Notes under the pieces: model-generated
The model's database searches: none
The model's input: the letters and a program-made list of their open reading frames with translations, nothing else
What the model was told of the DNA's origin: nothing
Shown: piece by piece, positions 9,213 to 18,152 of the stretch
Numbering within the stretch: the first letter of the stretch is position 1
How the letters are laid out: each line of letters starts with the position of its first letter
NCBI RefSeq assembly: GCF_001424265.1
Contig: NZ_LMOV01000002.1
Coordinates: 62,001-126,000, forward strand
Source of the DNA: Acidovorax sp. Leaf160
GTDB lineage: Bacteria > Pseudomonadota > Gammaproteobacteria > Burkholderiales > Burkholderiaceae_C
DNA: 64,000 bases
Direction of reading: 5' to 3'
Position numbers and translations under genes: made by a program

Positions 9213-10409
9213 CTAGAAACAGTCGCCGGGTACGCGGACCCAGCCTTCCATCAACACGCGAGCGCTGCGGCTCATCAGCGCTTTCGTGACCTGCCACTGA
9301 CCTTGCGCGCCCCGCTCGGCCTGCGCGCCCACGCGCAGCGTGCCCGAGGGGTGGCCGAAGCGCACGGCCTGGCGCTCGCCACCGCCCGCCGCCAGGTTGA
9401 CAAGCGTGCCAGGAATGGCGGCGGCGGTGCCGATGGCCACGGCCGCCGTGCCCATCATGGCGTGGTGCAACCGGCCCATGGAGAGGGCGCGCACCAGCAG
9501 ATCGACGTCGCCCGCCCGCACCCGCTTTCCGCTCGACGCGGTGTAGCTGGCCGGCGGCGCGACGAAGGCGATCTTGGGCGTGTGCTGGCGCGTGGCGGCT
9601 TCGCCGATGTGCTGGATCAGGCCCATCTTGACCGCGCCGTGGGCACGAATGGCTTCGAAGCGGGCGAGGGCCGCAGGGTCGCCATTGACCGCATCCTGCA
9701 GTTCCGTGCCCGCGTAGCCGAGGTCGGCCGCGTCGAGAAAGATGGTCGGTATGCCCGCGTTGATCAGCGTGGCGCGCAGCATGCCCACGCCGGGCACTTC
9801 CAGGTCATCGACTAACTGGCCGGTGAGGAACATGGCGCCACCGCCATGGCCATCTCCCTCGTCGGCGGGGTCGAGAAATTCCAGCGCCACCTCGGCCGCC
9901 GGAAAGGTGACCCCGTCGAGTTCGAATTCCCCCGTTTCCTGCACCTGGCCATCGGCAATGGGCACATGCGCCACGATGGTCTTGCCGATGTTGGCTTGCC
10001 AGATGCGCACGGTGCACAAGCCGTCTTGCGGAATACGCTCTGCCGGCAGCAATCCGTTGGCAATGGCGAAGGGACCGACAGCGGCCGAGAGATTGCCGCA
10101 GTTGCCCGACCAATCCACGAAGGCGCTATCGATGGATATCTGCCCGAACAGGTAATCAACGTCGTGGCCCGGCCGGGCCGATGGCGCGAGGATCACGGCC
10201 TTGGACGTGGACGAGGTGGCCCCGCCCATGCCATCGATCTGCTTGCCGTAGGGGTCCGGGCTGCCCATCACGCGCAGCAGCAGCGCATCACGGGCCGCGC
10301 CGGGCTGTCGGGCTGCGGCCGGCAGGTCTTGCAGGCGAAAGAACACGCCCTTGCTGGTGCCGCCGCGCAGGTAGCTGGCGGCGATCTTGATCTGAGGTGT
10401 GAATGGCAT
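9213..10409 (-). CDS. prpF: AcnD-accessory protein PrpF (aconitate isomerase-like)
   Basis: A 398-aa PrpF-family protein with the diaminopimelate epimerase-like fold. Recognisable features are the N-terminal SYLRGGTSKGVFF, VDWSGNCGNLSAAVGPFAI around the conserved Cys, and GRLHHAMMGTAAVAIGTAAAIPGTLVN near the C-terminus. In other bacteria PrpF isomerises the trans-aconitate-type product so that AcnD can complete 2-methylcitrate dehydration and hydration. It is only 9 bp from acnD, consistent with one transcript. Confidence 0.9.
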   Translation of the reverse strand: MPFTPQIKIAASYLRGGTSKGVFFRLQDLPAAARQPGAARDALLLRVMGSPDPYGKQIDGMGGATSSTSKAVILAPSARPGHDVDYLFGQISIDSAFVDWSGNCGNLSAAVGPFAIANGLLPAERIPQDGLCTVRIWQANIGKTIVAHVPIADGQVQETGEFELDGVTFPAAEVALEFLDPADEGDGHGGGAMFLTGQLVDDLEVPGVGMLRATLINAGIPTIFLDAADLGYAGTELQDAVNGDPAALARFEAIRAHGAVKMGLIQHIGEAATRQHTPKIAFVAPPASYTASSGKRVRAGDVDLLVRALSMGRLHHAMMGTAAVAIGTAAAIPGTLVNLAAGGGERQAVRFGHPSGTLRVGAQAERGAQGQWQVTKALMSRSARVLMEGWVRVPGDCF

Positions 10410-10418
10410 GGTGCTTCC

Positions 10419-13043
10419 TCAATCCCTTGCACTCTCGGCCAGGAAGTCCTGCGCGAAGCGCTGCAGCACGCCGCCCGCCTCATACACCGAAACTTCCTCG
10501 GCCGTATCCAGCCGGCAGGTGAGGGGCACCTGCAGCACGCTGCCGTCGCGGCGGCGCACCACCAGGGTCAGCGTGGCGCGCGGTGCGCGGTCGCCGGTCA
10601 CATCGTAGGTCTCCGTACCGTCCAAGCCAAGAGTGATGCGGGTGGTGCCGGGCCGGAATTCCAGTGGCAGCACGCCCATGCCGATCAGGTTGGTGCGGTG
10701 GATGCGCTCGAAGCCTTCGGCCACCACCGTTTCCACACCGGCCAGGCGCACGCCCTTGGCCGCCCAGTCGCGCGAGGAGCCCTGGCCGTAGTCGGCGCCC
10801 GCGATGACGATCAGCGGCTGCTTGCGCTGGAGATAGGTTTCCATGGCCTCCCACATGCGCATCACCTGGCCTTCGGGCTCCACGCGGGCGAGGGAGCCGG
10901 CGCGCACGGTGCCGTCGCGGTTGCGCACCATCTCGTTCCTGAGCGTGGGGTTGGCGAAGGTGGCGCGCATGGCTGTGAGGTGGTCGCCCCGGTGGGTGGC
11001 GTAGGAATTGAAGTCTTCTTCCGGCACATCCATTCTGTGCAGGTATTCGCCTGCGGCGCTGTCCATCAGGATGGCGTTGGAGGGCGACAGGTGGTCGGTG
11101 GTGATGTTGTCGGGCAGCAGCGCCAGCGGCCGCATGCCGGCAAGCGTGCGGGGGCTGGCGGCCAGCGCGCCCACGCCCTCGGTATCCCAATAGGGCGGCC
11201 GGCGGATGTAGGTGGACTGCGGGCGCCAGGCGTACTGGGGCGACACCGTTTCGCCGCCGTCCACGCGGATGGCGAACATGGGCTCGTACACGGACCGGTA
11301 CTGCTCGGGTTTGACGGCCGCCTGGACGACGGCGTCGATGGCCTCGTCGCTCGGCCAGATGTCCTTGAGGCGAATTTCCTGGCCATTCACCGTCGCCAGC
11401 ACGTCGTTCTCGATGTCGAAGCGCATGGTGCCGGCGATCGCATAGGCCACCACCAGCGGCGGCGAGGCCAGGAAGGCCTGCCTGGCGTAGGGGTGGATGC
11501 GTCCATCGAAATTGCGGTTGCCCGAGAGCACGGCGGTGGCGTATAGATTGCGGTCGATGATCTCCTGCTGGATCTTCGGGTCCAGCGCGCCCGACATGCC
11601 GTTGCAGGTGGTGCAGGCGAAGGCCACGATGCCGAAGCCCAGCCTTTCGAGATCGGCGAGCAGCCCGCTTTCGGCCAGGTACAGCTCCACCGCCTTCGAT
11701 CCCGGCGCCAGCGAGGTTTTGACCCAGGGCTTGCGCACCAGGCCCAGGCGGTTGGCGTTGCGCGCCAGCAGCGCTGCCGCGATCACGTTGCGCGGGTTGG
11801 AGGTATTGGTGCAGCTGGTGATGGCCGCGATGATCACCGCGCCATCGGGCAGAAGCCCTTGCGCCTCTTCGGCGCGGGCCTGCTCCAGCCCGGTGGCGAT
11901 GCCGCGCTCCGCCAGCGCCGAGGTGGGCAGGCGGCGATGCGGGTTGGACGGACCCGCCATGTTGCGCACCACGGAAGACAGATCGAAACGCAGTACGCGC
12001 TGGTAGGCCGCATGCCGCAAGCTGTCCGCCCAGTAGCCGGCGGTCTTGGCGTAGTTCTCGATCAGCTGGATCTGCGCGTCCTCGCGGCCCGTGAGCCGCA
12101 GGTAGTCCAGGGTCTGCCCGTCGATGTAGAACAGTGCGGCCGTGGCGCCGTACTCCGGGCACATGTTGGAGATGGTGGCGCGGTCGCCAATGCTCAGCCC
12201 GCGTGTGCCGTCGCCAAAGAACTCCAGGTACGCGCCCACCACTTTCTGGTCGCGCAGGAACTCGGTCAGTGCCAGCACGATGTCGGTCGCGGTGATGCCC
12301 GGCTGGCGGCCGCCGGTGAGCTCGACGCCCACTATCTCCGGCAGGCGCATCCACGAGGCGCGCCCCAGCATCACGTTCTCGGCTTCGAGCCCGCCCACGC
12401 CGATGGCGATCACGCCCAGCGCGTCCACGTGCGGGGTGTGGCTGTCGGTGCCCACGCAGGTGTCGGGGAAGGCCACGCCGTCCTGCACGTACACCACGGG
12501 CGACATCTTCTCCAGGTTGATCTGGTGCATGATCCCGTTCCCCGCGGGGATCACGTCCACGTTGGCGAATGCCTTTTTCGTCCACTCGATGAAGTGGAAG
12601 CGGTCTTCGTTGCGCCGGTCTTCGATGGCGCGGTTCTTCGCGAAGGCATCGGGGTCGAAGCCGCCGCACTCCACCGCCAGCGAGTGGTCCACGATGAGCT
12701 GCACCGGCACCACGGGGTTCACCCGGGCCGGGTCGCCGCCTTCCTGGGCGATGGCGTCGCGCAGGCCGGCCAGGTCCACCAGGGCCGTCTGGCCCAGGAT
12801 GTCGTGGCACACCACGCGCACGGGGTACCAGGGGAAGTCGCGGTCACGCCGGTTGTCGATGATCTGCAGCAGGCACTCGTCCAGGATGGCCGGGTCGCAG
12901 CGGCGCACCAGGTTCTCGGCGTGCACGCGGGCGGTGTAGCAGAGCCGGTTCCAGGCGCCGGGGCGCAAGGCCTCGACCGCAGCGCGCGCGTCGAAGTAGT
13001 CCAGCGTGCTGCCGGGCAGGCGTTTTCTGTGTTGCGTGTTCAT
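10419..13043 (-). CDS. acnD: Fe/S-dependent 2-methylisocitrate dehydratase AcnD
   Basis: An 874-aa aconitase-superfamily enzyme. It carries [4Fe-4S] ligand motifs ITSCTNTSNP and ACTTCNGMSG, the DSHTPHVDALG active-site region, and a C-terminal swivel domain with GADYGQGSSRDWAAKG. Its position between prpC and prpF identifies it as AcnD, which replaces PrpD in the 2-methylcitrate cycle for propionyl-CoA breakdown. The protein is full length, with no disruption. Confidence 0.93.
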   Translation of the reverse strand: MNTQHRKRLPGSTLDYFDARAAVEALRPGAWNRLCYTARVHAENLVRRCDPAILDECLLQIIDNRRDRDFPWYPVRVVCHDILGQTALVDLAGLRDAIAQEGGDPARVNPVVPVQLIVDHSLAVECGGFDPDAFAKNRAIEDRRNEDRFHFIEWTKKAFANVDVIPAGNGIMHQINLEKMSPVVYVQDGVAFPDTCVGTDSHTPHVDALGVIAIGVGGLEAENVMLGRASWMRLPEIVGVELTGGRQPGITATDIVLALTEFLRDQKVVGAYLEFFGDGTRGLSIGDRATISNMCPEYGATAALFYIDGQTLDYLRLTGREDAQIQLIENYAKTAGYWADSLRHAAYQRVLRFDLSSVVRNMAGPSNPHRRLPTSALAERGIATGLEQARAEEAQGLLPDGAVIIAAITSCTNTSNPRNVIAAALLARNANRLGLVRKPWVKTSLAPGSKAVELYLAESGLLADLERLGFGIVAFACTTCNGMSGALDPKIQQEIIDRNLYATAVLSGNRNFDGRIHPYARQAFLASPPLVVAYAIAGTMRFDIENDVLATVNGQEIRLKDIWPSDEAIDAVVQAAVKPEQYRSVYEPMFAIRVDGGETVSPQYAWRPQSTYIRRPPYWDTEGVGALAASPRTLAGMRPLALLPDNITTDHLSPSNAILMDSAAGEYLHRMDVPEEDFNSYATHRGDHLTAMRATFANPTLRNEMVRNRDGTVRAGSLARVEPEGQVMRMWEAMETYLQRKQPLIVIAGADYGQGSSRDWAAKGVRLAGVETVVAEGFERIHRTNLIGMGVLPLEFRPGTTRITLGLDGTETYDVTGDRAPRATLTLVVRRRDGSVLQVPLTCRLDTAEEVSVYEAGGVLQRFAQDFLAESARD

Positions 13044-13060
13044 GGGGCGACAAGGACTGT

Positions 13061-14236
13061 TCAGCCGCGCGAGTCGATCGGCACGAACGCGAGGTCTTCG
13101 GGACCGGTGTAGTGGGCACTGGGGCGAATGATCTTGTTGTCAACCCGCTGTTCGATCACATGGGCCGCCCAGCCGCTGGTGCGGGCGATGACGAACAGCG
13201 GCGTGAACATCGCTGTGGGCACGCCCATCATGTGGTAGCTCACCGCACTGAACCAGTCGAGATTGGGGAACATCTTCTTGACCTCCCACATCACCGCCTC
13301 CAGCCGCTCGGCAATGTCGTACATCTTGGTGGACCCGGCGGCATCGGAGAGGTGCCTGGCCACGCGCTTGATCACGATGTTGCGCGGGTCGCTCACGGTG
13401 TATACGGGGTGGCCGAAGCCGATCACCACTTCCTTGGCCTGCACGCGGCGGCGGATGTCGGCCTCGGCCTCGTCTGGGTTGTCGTAGCGCTTCTGGATCT
13501 CGAAGGCGACCTCGTTGGCGCCGCCGTGCTTGGGGCCGCGCAGGGCCCCGATGGCGCCGGCGATGGACGAGTACATGTCGCTGCCCGTGCCGGCGATCAC
13601 CCGCGCCGTGAAGGTCGAGGCATTGAATTCGTGCTCGGCATACAGGTTGAGCGAGGTATGCATGGCGCGCACCCATTCGGCGCTGGGCTTTTCGCCGTGG
13701 AGCAGGTGCAGGAAATGCCCGCCGATGGAGTCGTCGTCGGTCTCCAGCTCGATGCGCTTGCCCTGCGTGCTCCAGTGGTACCAGTACAGCAGCATGGACC
13801 CCAGCGATGCCATCAGCCGGTCGGCGATGTCGCGCGCGCCGGGCAGGTTGTGGTCGTCCTTCTCGGGCAGGATGCAGCCCAGGGCGGAGGTGCCGGTGCG
13901 CATCACGTCCATGGGGTGGGCGCCGGCGGGCAGGTGTTCCAGCGCCTCCTTCACGCTGGCGGGAAGGCCGCGCAGGGCCCGCAACTTCGTTTTGTAAGCT
14001 TCGAGCTCCGCCTTCGTGGGCAGCTTTCCGTGCACCAGCAGGTGGGCGATTTCCTCGAATTCGCACACTTCGGCGATATCCAGGATGTCGTAGCCGCGGT
14101 AGTGCAGGTCGTTGCCCGTGCGGCCGACCGTGCACAGCGCGGTGTTGCCTGCGGTCACCCCGGAAAGGGCGACGGACTTCTTGGGCTCGAAGGCCGGCGT
14201 GGGCGCCGGGGCCTCGGTCATCGTCGTAGCGGTCAT
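13061..14236 (-). CDS. prpC: 2-methylcitrate synthase
   Basis: A 391-aa citrate synthase-family enzyme that condenses propionyl-CoA with oxaloacetate. It contains LHYRGYDI near the N-terminus, [13 protein letters not shown], the catalytic-region [16 protein letters not shown], and [17 protein letters not shown] near the end, all characteristic of PrpC. An N-terminal extension of about 20 residues (Ala/Thr/Pro-rich) precedes the conserved start. Its ATG overlaps the stop of the upstream thioesterase (ATGA), so the two are probably translationally coupled. Confidence 0.92.
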   Translation of the reverse strand: MTATTMTEAPAPTPAFEPKKSVALSGVTAGNTALCTVGRTGNDLHYRGYDILDIAEVCEFEEIAHLLVHGKLPTKAELEAYKTKLRALRGLPASVKEALEHLPAGAHPMDVMRTGTSALGCILPEKDDHNLPGARDIADRLMASLGSMLLYWYHWSTQGKRIELETDDDSIGGHFLHLLHGEKPSAEWVRAMHTSLNLYAEHEFNASTFTARVIAGTGSDMYSSIAGAIGALRGPKHGGANEVAFEIQKRYDNPDEAEADIRRRVQAKEVVIGFGHPVYTVSDPRNIVIKRVARHLSDAAGSTKMYDIAERLEAVMWEVKKMFPNLDWFSAVSYHMMGVPTAMFTPLFVIARTSGWAAHVIEQRVDNKIIRPSAHYTGPEDLAFVPIDSRG

Positions 14237-14631
14237 GGGGTGGTCTCCTGGTTCAGATAGGCGTGGTCGATGGCTGCGGGACGGCCTGCGGCGTCCACCG
14301 CGACCATTTCAAACACTCCCTTGAGGACTTCTTCGCTGGGCACGTTCGCCCTGACGGCAAGGCCGGCAACGCACACGGTCATGGAACTGCGGCCCACGCG
14401 GCTGACCCAGCCGCGCAGCGTGAGCTGGTAGCCAACGGGGATGGGTGCGGCGAATTCCACGCCCGTCACGCCGGCCATCACCACCTCGCGCCGTGCCAGC
14501 CCGCGAGCCGCCAGAAAGGCCGCCTTGGCCAGGAACTGCAGGCCGTGGCCTGCGAACAGGGTGCCGTGGTGGTTGGCATGCGCCGGCAGAACCAGTTCAC
14601 GCAACTCGATAGTTGCCAAGGGTGTTGTCAT
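14233..14631 (-). CDS. Acyl-CoA thioesterase (hotdog fold), first gene of the prp operon
   Basis: A 132-aa protein starting [20 protein letters not shown] and resembling the cytosolic acyl-CoA hydrolase (YciA/BACH-like hotdog) family: [19 protein letters not shown] is the active-site loop and helix, followed by [19 protein letters not shown]. It likely hydrolyses short acyl-CoAs, perhaps relieving propionyl- or methylcitryl-CoA build-up; that is an inference from its place as the first gene of the methylcitrate operon. Its start lies directly inside the divergent operator region. Confidence 0.75.
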   Translation of the reverse strand: MTTPLATIELRELVLPAHANHHGTLFAGHGLQFLAKAAFLAARGLARREVVMAGVTGVEFAAPIPVGYQLTLRGWVSRVGRSSMTVCVAGLAVRANVPSEEVLKGVFEMVAVDAAGRPAAIDHAYLNQETTP

Positions 14632-14728
14632 GATTCGCAATTTACGCAAAATGCCGTGTGGCGAATAGAACTGAAAAGGCGAATTTCTGCGAATCACATC
14701 CGGCTGATTTGCGAATTTTGCAAATTGA
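14632..14728. promoter_or_regulatory. Divergent prp/regulator control region with repeated TTGCGAA-like sites
   Basis: Three copies of a paired motif lie between the thioesterase and regulator genes: 14633-14650 (read on the minus strand TTTTGCGTAAATTGCGAAT), 14679-14696 (GGCGAATTTCTGCGAAT) and 14709-14726 (TTTGCGAATTTTGCAAATT). Each has two TGCGAA/TGCAAA half-sites about 9-10 bp apart, one helical turn. RamB-type regulators bind related A/T-rich TTTGC motifs, so these are probable operators for the adjacent regulator. Confidence 0.6.
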
Positions 14729-14745
14729 CAGGGGCATGCACGACG

Positions 14746-16182
14746 ATGGCAAAGACATTCATGGGGGTCAAGCTGCGCAAGCTGCGCTCCGAACGCGGCA
14801 TGTCGCAGATCGCCCTGGCGCAGGCGCTCAGCATTTCGCCGAGCTATCTGAACCAGGTCGAGCAGAACCAGAGGCCTCTCACGGTGGCCGTGTTGCTCAA
14901 GCTGAACCGGGCCTTGGGCGTCGACATTCAGCAGTTCTCGGAAGACGAGGAAGTGCGGCTCATCGCCGGCATGCGCGAGGCCCTGGCTGACGCCGCCGAG
15001 CCGATCAGCTTGCCCGAGCTGCAGGAGGTGGCGGTGCAGATGCCTGCGGTAGGCCGGGCCATCGTGGCCCTCTATCGCCGCAATGTGGAGGCCGCAACGC
15101 AGTTGGAGGCCATGGCGCTGCGCCTGGGGGACGACCGGGCCGAGTCCACGACGGTGCGGCCCGCTCCGTTCGAGGCCGTGCGCGACTTCTTCTTCGCCCA
15201 CCAGAACTACTTCGATGCGCTGGACCGCGCCGCCGAGGCCATAGCCACCCAGGCCGGCGTCTCGGGAGCCGAGCTGGCGGGCTGGCTGCAGGAGCGGCTT
15301 GCCGGCCACCACGGCATCCAGGCCGTGCCGACGGAGGGTTACCGCGGCGGCAAGCGCGCGTACGATCCGCGCTCGAAATTCATCCGCATCGCGCGCGCCC
15401 TCGATGCAGGGCAGCGCGCTTTTCAGCTGGCCACCCAGCTGGCGTTATTGGAAGCGGGCGAGTTGCTCGACGCGCTGACACGCACCACACCCTTTGCGGA
15501 CGACGCGCCGACGCTCCAGCTGGCCCGGATCGGCCTTGCCAACTACTTCGCCGGAGCGCTGCTGCTGCCTTACGGACAGTTCCTTGAAACGGCAGAGGCT
15601 CTGCGCTACGACATCGACCTGCTGGGGCAGCGCTTCGGAGTCGGGTTCGAAACCGTATGCCACCGCTTGAGCACGCTGCAGCGGCCTGCGGCGCCGGGCG
15701 TGCCCTTCTTTTTCGTGCGGGTGGACCGGGCAGGCAACATTTCCAAGCGCCAGTCGGCCACCCACTTCCACTTCAGCCGCACGGGCGGCACCTGCCCGCT
15801 GTGGAACGTGTATGAGGCTTTCGCGCAGCCCGAGCGCGTGGTGCCGCAGCTCGCGCGCATGCCTGACGGGCGGACTTACCTGTGGATCGCGCGCACGGTC
15901 ACCAGCCATTCGCGGGGCTATGGCTTTCCGCGCAAAGTGTTCTCGATCGGCCTGGGCTGCGACGTGCGCCATGCGCCCAGACTCATATATGCCAAGGGCT
16001 TGGATCTGGCCGACCCCGAAGCGGCGACCCCGATTGGAATGGGCTGCAAGGTCTGCGAGCGCGAGGCCTGCCCGCAGCGGGCGTTTCCCTACGTGGGCAG
16101 GCCCCTGGATGTCGATGAAAACCAGAGCGGATTTTCACCGTATGGAGCGGTAGCGCAGCGCCAGGCGCACGCTGCGGACTAA
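14746..16182 (+). CDS. Short-chain fatty-acyl regulator, RamB/ScfR (PrpR-like) XRE family
   Basis: A 478-aa transcription factor. The N-terminal XRE-type HTH (about residues 8-63) contains LRKLRSERGMSQIALAQAL and SISPSYLNQVEQNQRPLT. A central IrrE/ImmA-like region follows, then the C-terminal short-chain fatty acyl regulator domain with Cys-rich GMGCKVCEREACPQRAFP. Proteins of this layout (RamB, ScfR, actinobacterial PrpR) sense acyl-CoAs and control acetate or propionate genes. It is divergent from the methylcitrate operon and has three operator-like repeats in front. The operon therefore appears to use this regulator rather than the sigma-54-dependent PrpR of enterics. Confidence 0.85.
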   Translation: MAKTFMGVKLRKLRSERGMSQIALAQALSISPSYLNQVEQNQRPLTVAVLLKLNRALGVDIQQFSEDEEVRLIAGMREALADAAEPISLPELQEVAVQMPAVGRAIVALYRRNVEAATQLEAMALRLGDDRAESTTVRPAPFEAVRDFFFAHQNYFDALDRAAEAIATQAGVSGAELAGWLQERLAGHHGIQAVPTEGYRGGKRAYDPRSKFIRIARALDAGQRAFQLATQLALLEAGELLDALTRTTPFADDAPTLQLARIGLANYFAGALLLPYGQFLETAEALRYDIDLLGQRFGVGFETVCHRLSTLQRPAAPGVPFFFVRVDRAGNISKRQSATHFHFSRTGGTCPLWNVYEAFAQPERVVPQLARMPDGRTYLWIARTVTSHSRGYGFPRKVFSIGLGCDVRHAPRLIYAKGLDLADPEAATPIGMGCKVCEREACPQRAFPYVGRPLDVDENQSGFSPYGAVAQRQAHAAD

Positions 16183-16331
16183 GAGCGGCTTGCAAAATCC
16201 TTCTGGCGTCGTTGCCGTATCTTGTCGTACTACCCGTACTACCCGTACTACCCCTACTACCCGTACTACCCGTACTACCTGCGATGCAGCGCCTAGCCAG
16301 AACCGCTTCGCTGGGTTTTGTTAGCCGCTCT
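16182..16331. repeat. Long interrupted inverted repeat with internal tandem array
   Basis: The left arm AGAGCGGCT (16182-16190) pairs with AGCCGCTCT (16323-16331). Inside it TTCTGGC (16201-16207) pairs with GCCAGAA (16296-16302). The loop contains the 9-bp tandem array at 16226-16279. The element fills the space between the regulator and the broken ridA gene and can fold into a large hairpin, so it may act as a convergent terminator or be a non-autonomous repeat. Confidence 0.65.
16226..16279. repeat. 9-bp tandem repeat, six copies of CGTACTACC
   Basis: Six head-to-tail copies of CGTACTACC are present; the fourth reads CCTACTACC. The period is 9, so the array would keep frame if translated, but no convincing gene covers it. 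Such arrays are prone to copy-number variation. Confidence 0.9.
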
Positions 16332-16342
16332 AAACGCGTACG

Positions 16343-16729
16343 TCAGCCGGACTGCTTCATCGCCGTCACTTCGATCTCGATCTTCATGCGCGGATCGAGC
16401 AGCCGGGCCGAGATCATCATGGCCGCCGGCCGCACGGCGCCGAAGTATTTCCGCAGCACCGGCCAGCAGGCCTCGAAGTCTTCGCCCCTCGGCAGCACGT
16501 AGGTCACGCGCACCACGTCGGCCAGGCTGGCGCCGGCCTGGGCCAGGGCGTGCTCGATGTTCTTCAAGCACTGCTCGGCCTACGCCGCGACGTCGTCCGC
16601 GATGGTCATCGTGCCGTAGTCGAAGCCCGTCGTGCCCGAGACGAACACGAACGGCCCCTGGGCGACCGCACGCGAGTAGCCGATCTGCTCCTCGAAGGTG
16701 GAGCCGGAGCCGATGAGTTGGCGTGACAT
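16343..16729 (-). pseudogene. RidA-family protein gene interrupted by an in-frame amber codon
   Basis: From ATG at 16729 the frame encodes MSRQLIGSGSTFEEQIGYSR and GPFVFVSGTTGFDYGTM, then meets TAG at 16580-16582 after residue 49. The same frame continues with AEQCLKNIEHALAQAG and MKIEIEVTAMKQSG to a normal stop, giving the usual RidA length of 128 residues. RidA enzymes hydrolyse reactive enamines/imines. The TAG sits where a Gln (CAG) would fit, so a single C-to-T change explains it. It is either a recent pseudogene, a sequencing error, or a gene restarting at TTG 16567, which would lack the N-terminal strands. Confidence 0.8.
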
Positions 16730-16747
16730 AGGTGTGCCTGCGGGGGT

Positions 16748-17611
16748 TCAGAGCTTGTAGAACGCCTTGATGATGCTCCAGGCTTCCTGCGGGTCGTCGG
16801 TGTAGTGGAAGAGCTTCAGGTCGGCTTCGGAAATCGTGCCGTGTTCGACCAGCGCCTCGAAGTTCACCACCTTCTTCCAGAACGACGTGCCGAAGAGCAC
16901 GATCGGCACCGGCTTGGCCTTGCCGGTCTGCACCAGCGTCAGCACCTCGAATAGTTCGTCCAGCGTGCCAAAGCCGCCCGGGAAGGCGACCAGCGCCTTG
17001 GCGCGCATCATGAAGTGCATCTTGCGCAGCGCGAAGTAGTGGAACTTGTAGCTGAGCGATGGCGAGATGAAGCGGTTGCCGCTCTGCTCGTGCGGCAGGG
17101 CGATGTTCAGGCCCACGTTCAAGGCGCCCACTTCGTGCGCGCCGCGGTTGGCGGCTTCCATGATGCCGGGGCCGCCGCCGGTGCAGACGTAGAGGCGCTC
17201 GGCCGGAGGCTTCGCTTCGCTGTGTTCGGCCACGATGCGGGTGAACTGCCGCGCCAGGTCGTAATAGACCGCGTTCTTCACGCCCAGCTTGGCCCGGGCG
17301 ATGCGGGTGGCGTCGCCGCTGGCCTCGGCCGACTCCAGCTGCACCTGGGCTTCATCGGGCGCGACGAAGCGGGCGCTGCCATAGACCACCACGGTGTGCT
17401 CGATACCCTGCGCCGTCTGGCCCAGGTCGGGTTTGAGCATCTCCAGCTGAAAGCGGATGCCGCGGGTTTCGCGGCGCAGCAGGAATTCGGGGTCGGCGAA
17501 GGCCAGCCGGTAGGCATCGGCGTGCAGCGGGTTGCCTTCGACGGCATGGTTTTGCAGCGTGGCCCAAGCGTCGGCCAGGCTGCTTTCTTTCAGGTCGGTG
17601 GTGGTTTCCAT
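16748..17611 (-). CDS. LOG family protein (TIGR00730-type nucleotide phosphoribohydrolase)
   Basis: A 287-aa protein from METTTDLKESSLADAW; upstream in-frame codons run into a repeat and are not preferred. It has the LOG signature PGGFGTLDELFEVLTLVQ, preceded by CTGGGPGIMEAANRGA. These motifs define cytokinin riboside monophosphate phosphoribohydrolase-like or nucleotide hydrolase enzymes. The N-terminal extension of about 90 residues is typical of the longer bacterial LOG type. The physiological substrate in a non-plant-associated cell is uncertain. Confidence 0.8.
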   Translation of the reverse strand: METTTDLKESSLADAWATLQNHAVEGNPLHADAYRLAFADPEFLLRRETRGIRFQLEMLKPDLGQTAQGIEHTVVVYGSARFVAPDEAQVQLESAEASGDATRIARAKLGVKNAVYYDLARQFTRIVAEHSEAKPPAERLYVCTGGGPGIMEAANRGAHEVGALNVGLNIALPHEQSGNRFISPSLSYKFHYFALRKMHFMMRAKALVAFPGGFGTLDELFEVLTLVQTGKAKPVPIVLFGTSFWKKVVNFEALVEHGTISEADLKLFHYTDDPQEAWSIIKAFYKL

Positions 17612-17658
17612 GGACTTCGGAATGGAGGGAGTCTGAAGGTAGAACGGTTGTTTGCGCT

Positions 17659-17701
17659 CATGAATCAAGCGCATGCAGCTATTAAAATAATAGCATCATT
17701 G
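17659..17701. repeat. Interspersed intergenic repeat (copy B)
   Basis: AATCAAGCGCATGCAGCTATTAAAATAATAGCATCATT lies between the LOG gene and crcB. GCTATTA and TAATAGC form a short perfect hairpin, as in the other copies of this repeat in the window. Confidence 0.65.
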
Positions 17702-17712
17702 CATGGCTTCGC

Positions 17713-18111
17713 TCAGGCGCGCCAGTGGGGACACAGGGCCGCCACGGTCTGCAGGCCGGCCCAGGTCAGCAGCAGCGATCCGCACACATGGACGAGCGCG
17801 GTGCCGAAGGCCATCAGCCAGCGTTCGGCCATCAGCATGGTGACGACTTCGGCGGAGAAGCTGGAGAAGGTGGTCAGGCCGCCCAGAAAGCCGGTCACCA
17901 GCAGCAGCCGCCACATCGGGTCGAGCTGCGGCAGGTGCTGGAACACGCCCACGCACAAGCCGATGAGGTAGCCGCCGATGAGGTTGGCCGCCAGAGTGCC
18001 CCATGGGATCAGCACGTTGCCGGTGCTGAGCCAGAGGCCCAGCTGCCAGCGCAGCAGGGCCCCCAGGCTGGCACCGATGGAAATGGAAAGGACGGCAAGC
18101 ATGTCTGCCAA
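17713..18111 (-). CDS. crcB: Fluoride efflux channel CrcB
   Basis: A 132-aa inner-membrane protein with four hydrophobic helices. The N-terminal GASLGALLRWQLGLWL and the central TGFLGGLTTFSSFSAEV are the defining Fluc/CrcB motifs. The protein forms a dual-topology dimeric channel that exports fluoride. ATG codons at 18111 and 18102 are both possible. No fluoride riboswitch was recognised in the short upstream gap before the M14 peptidase gene. Confidence 0.9.
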   Translation of the reverse strand: MADMLAVLSISIGASLGALLRWQLGLWLSTGNVLIPWGTLAANLIGGYLIGLCVGVFQHLPQLDPMWRLLLVTGFLGGLTTFSSFSAEVVTMLMAERWLMAFGTALVHVCGSLLLTWAGLQTVAALCPHWRA

Positions 18112-18152
18112 TGCTAGCGGCTTCGCGCCCCGCCGCGCAGGCTCAGAACACG

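Noticed and set aside
10419-14236. Long plus-strand frames across prpC and acnD
   Set aside because: They are the high-GC shadows of the real minus-strand genes, low in motif content and without ribosome-binding sites.
16226-16279. Possible CRISPR array
   Set aside because: The unit is a 9-bp head-to-tail repeat without spacers; it is a VNTR inside an inverted repeat.
18112-18152. Fluoride riboswitch before crcB
   Set aside because: The gap to the next gene is only about 41 bp and has no crcB-motif pattern (GG-ATGG region or pseudoknot).
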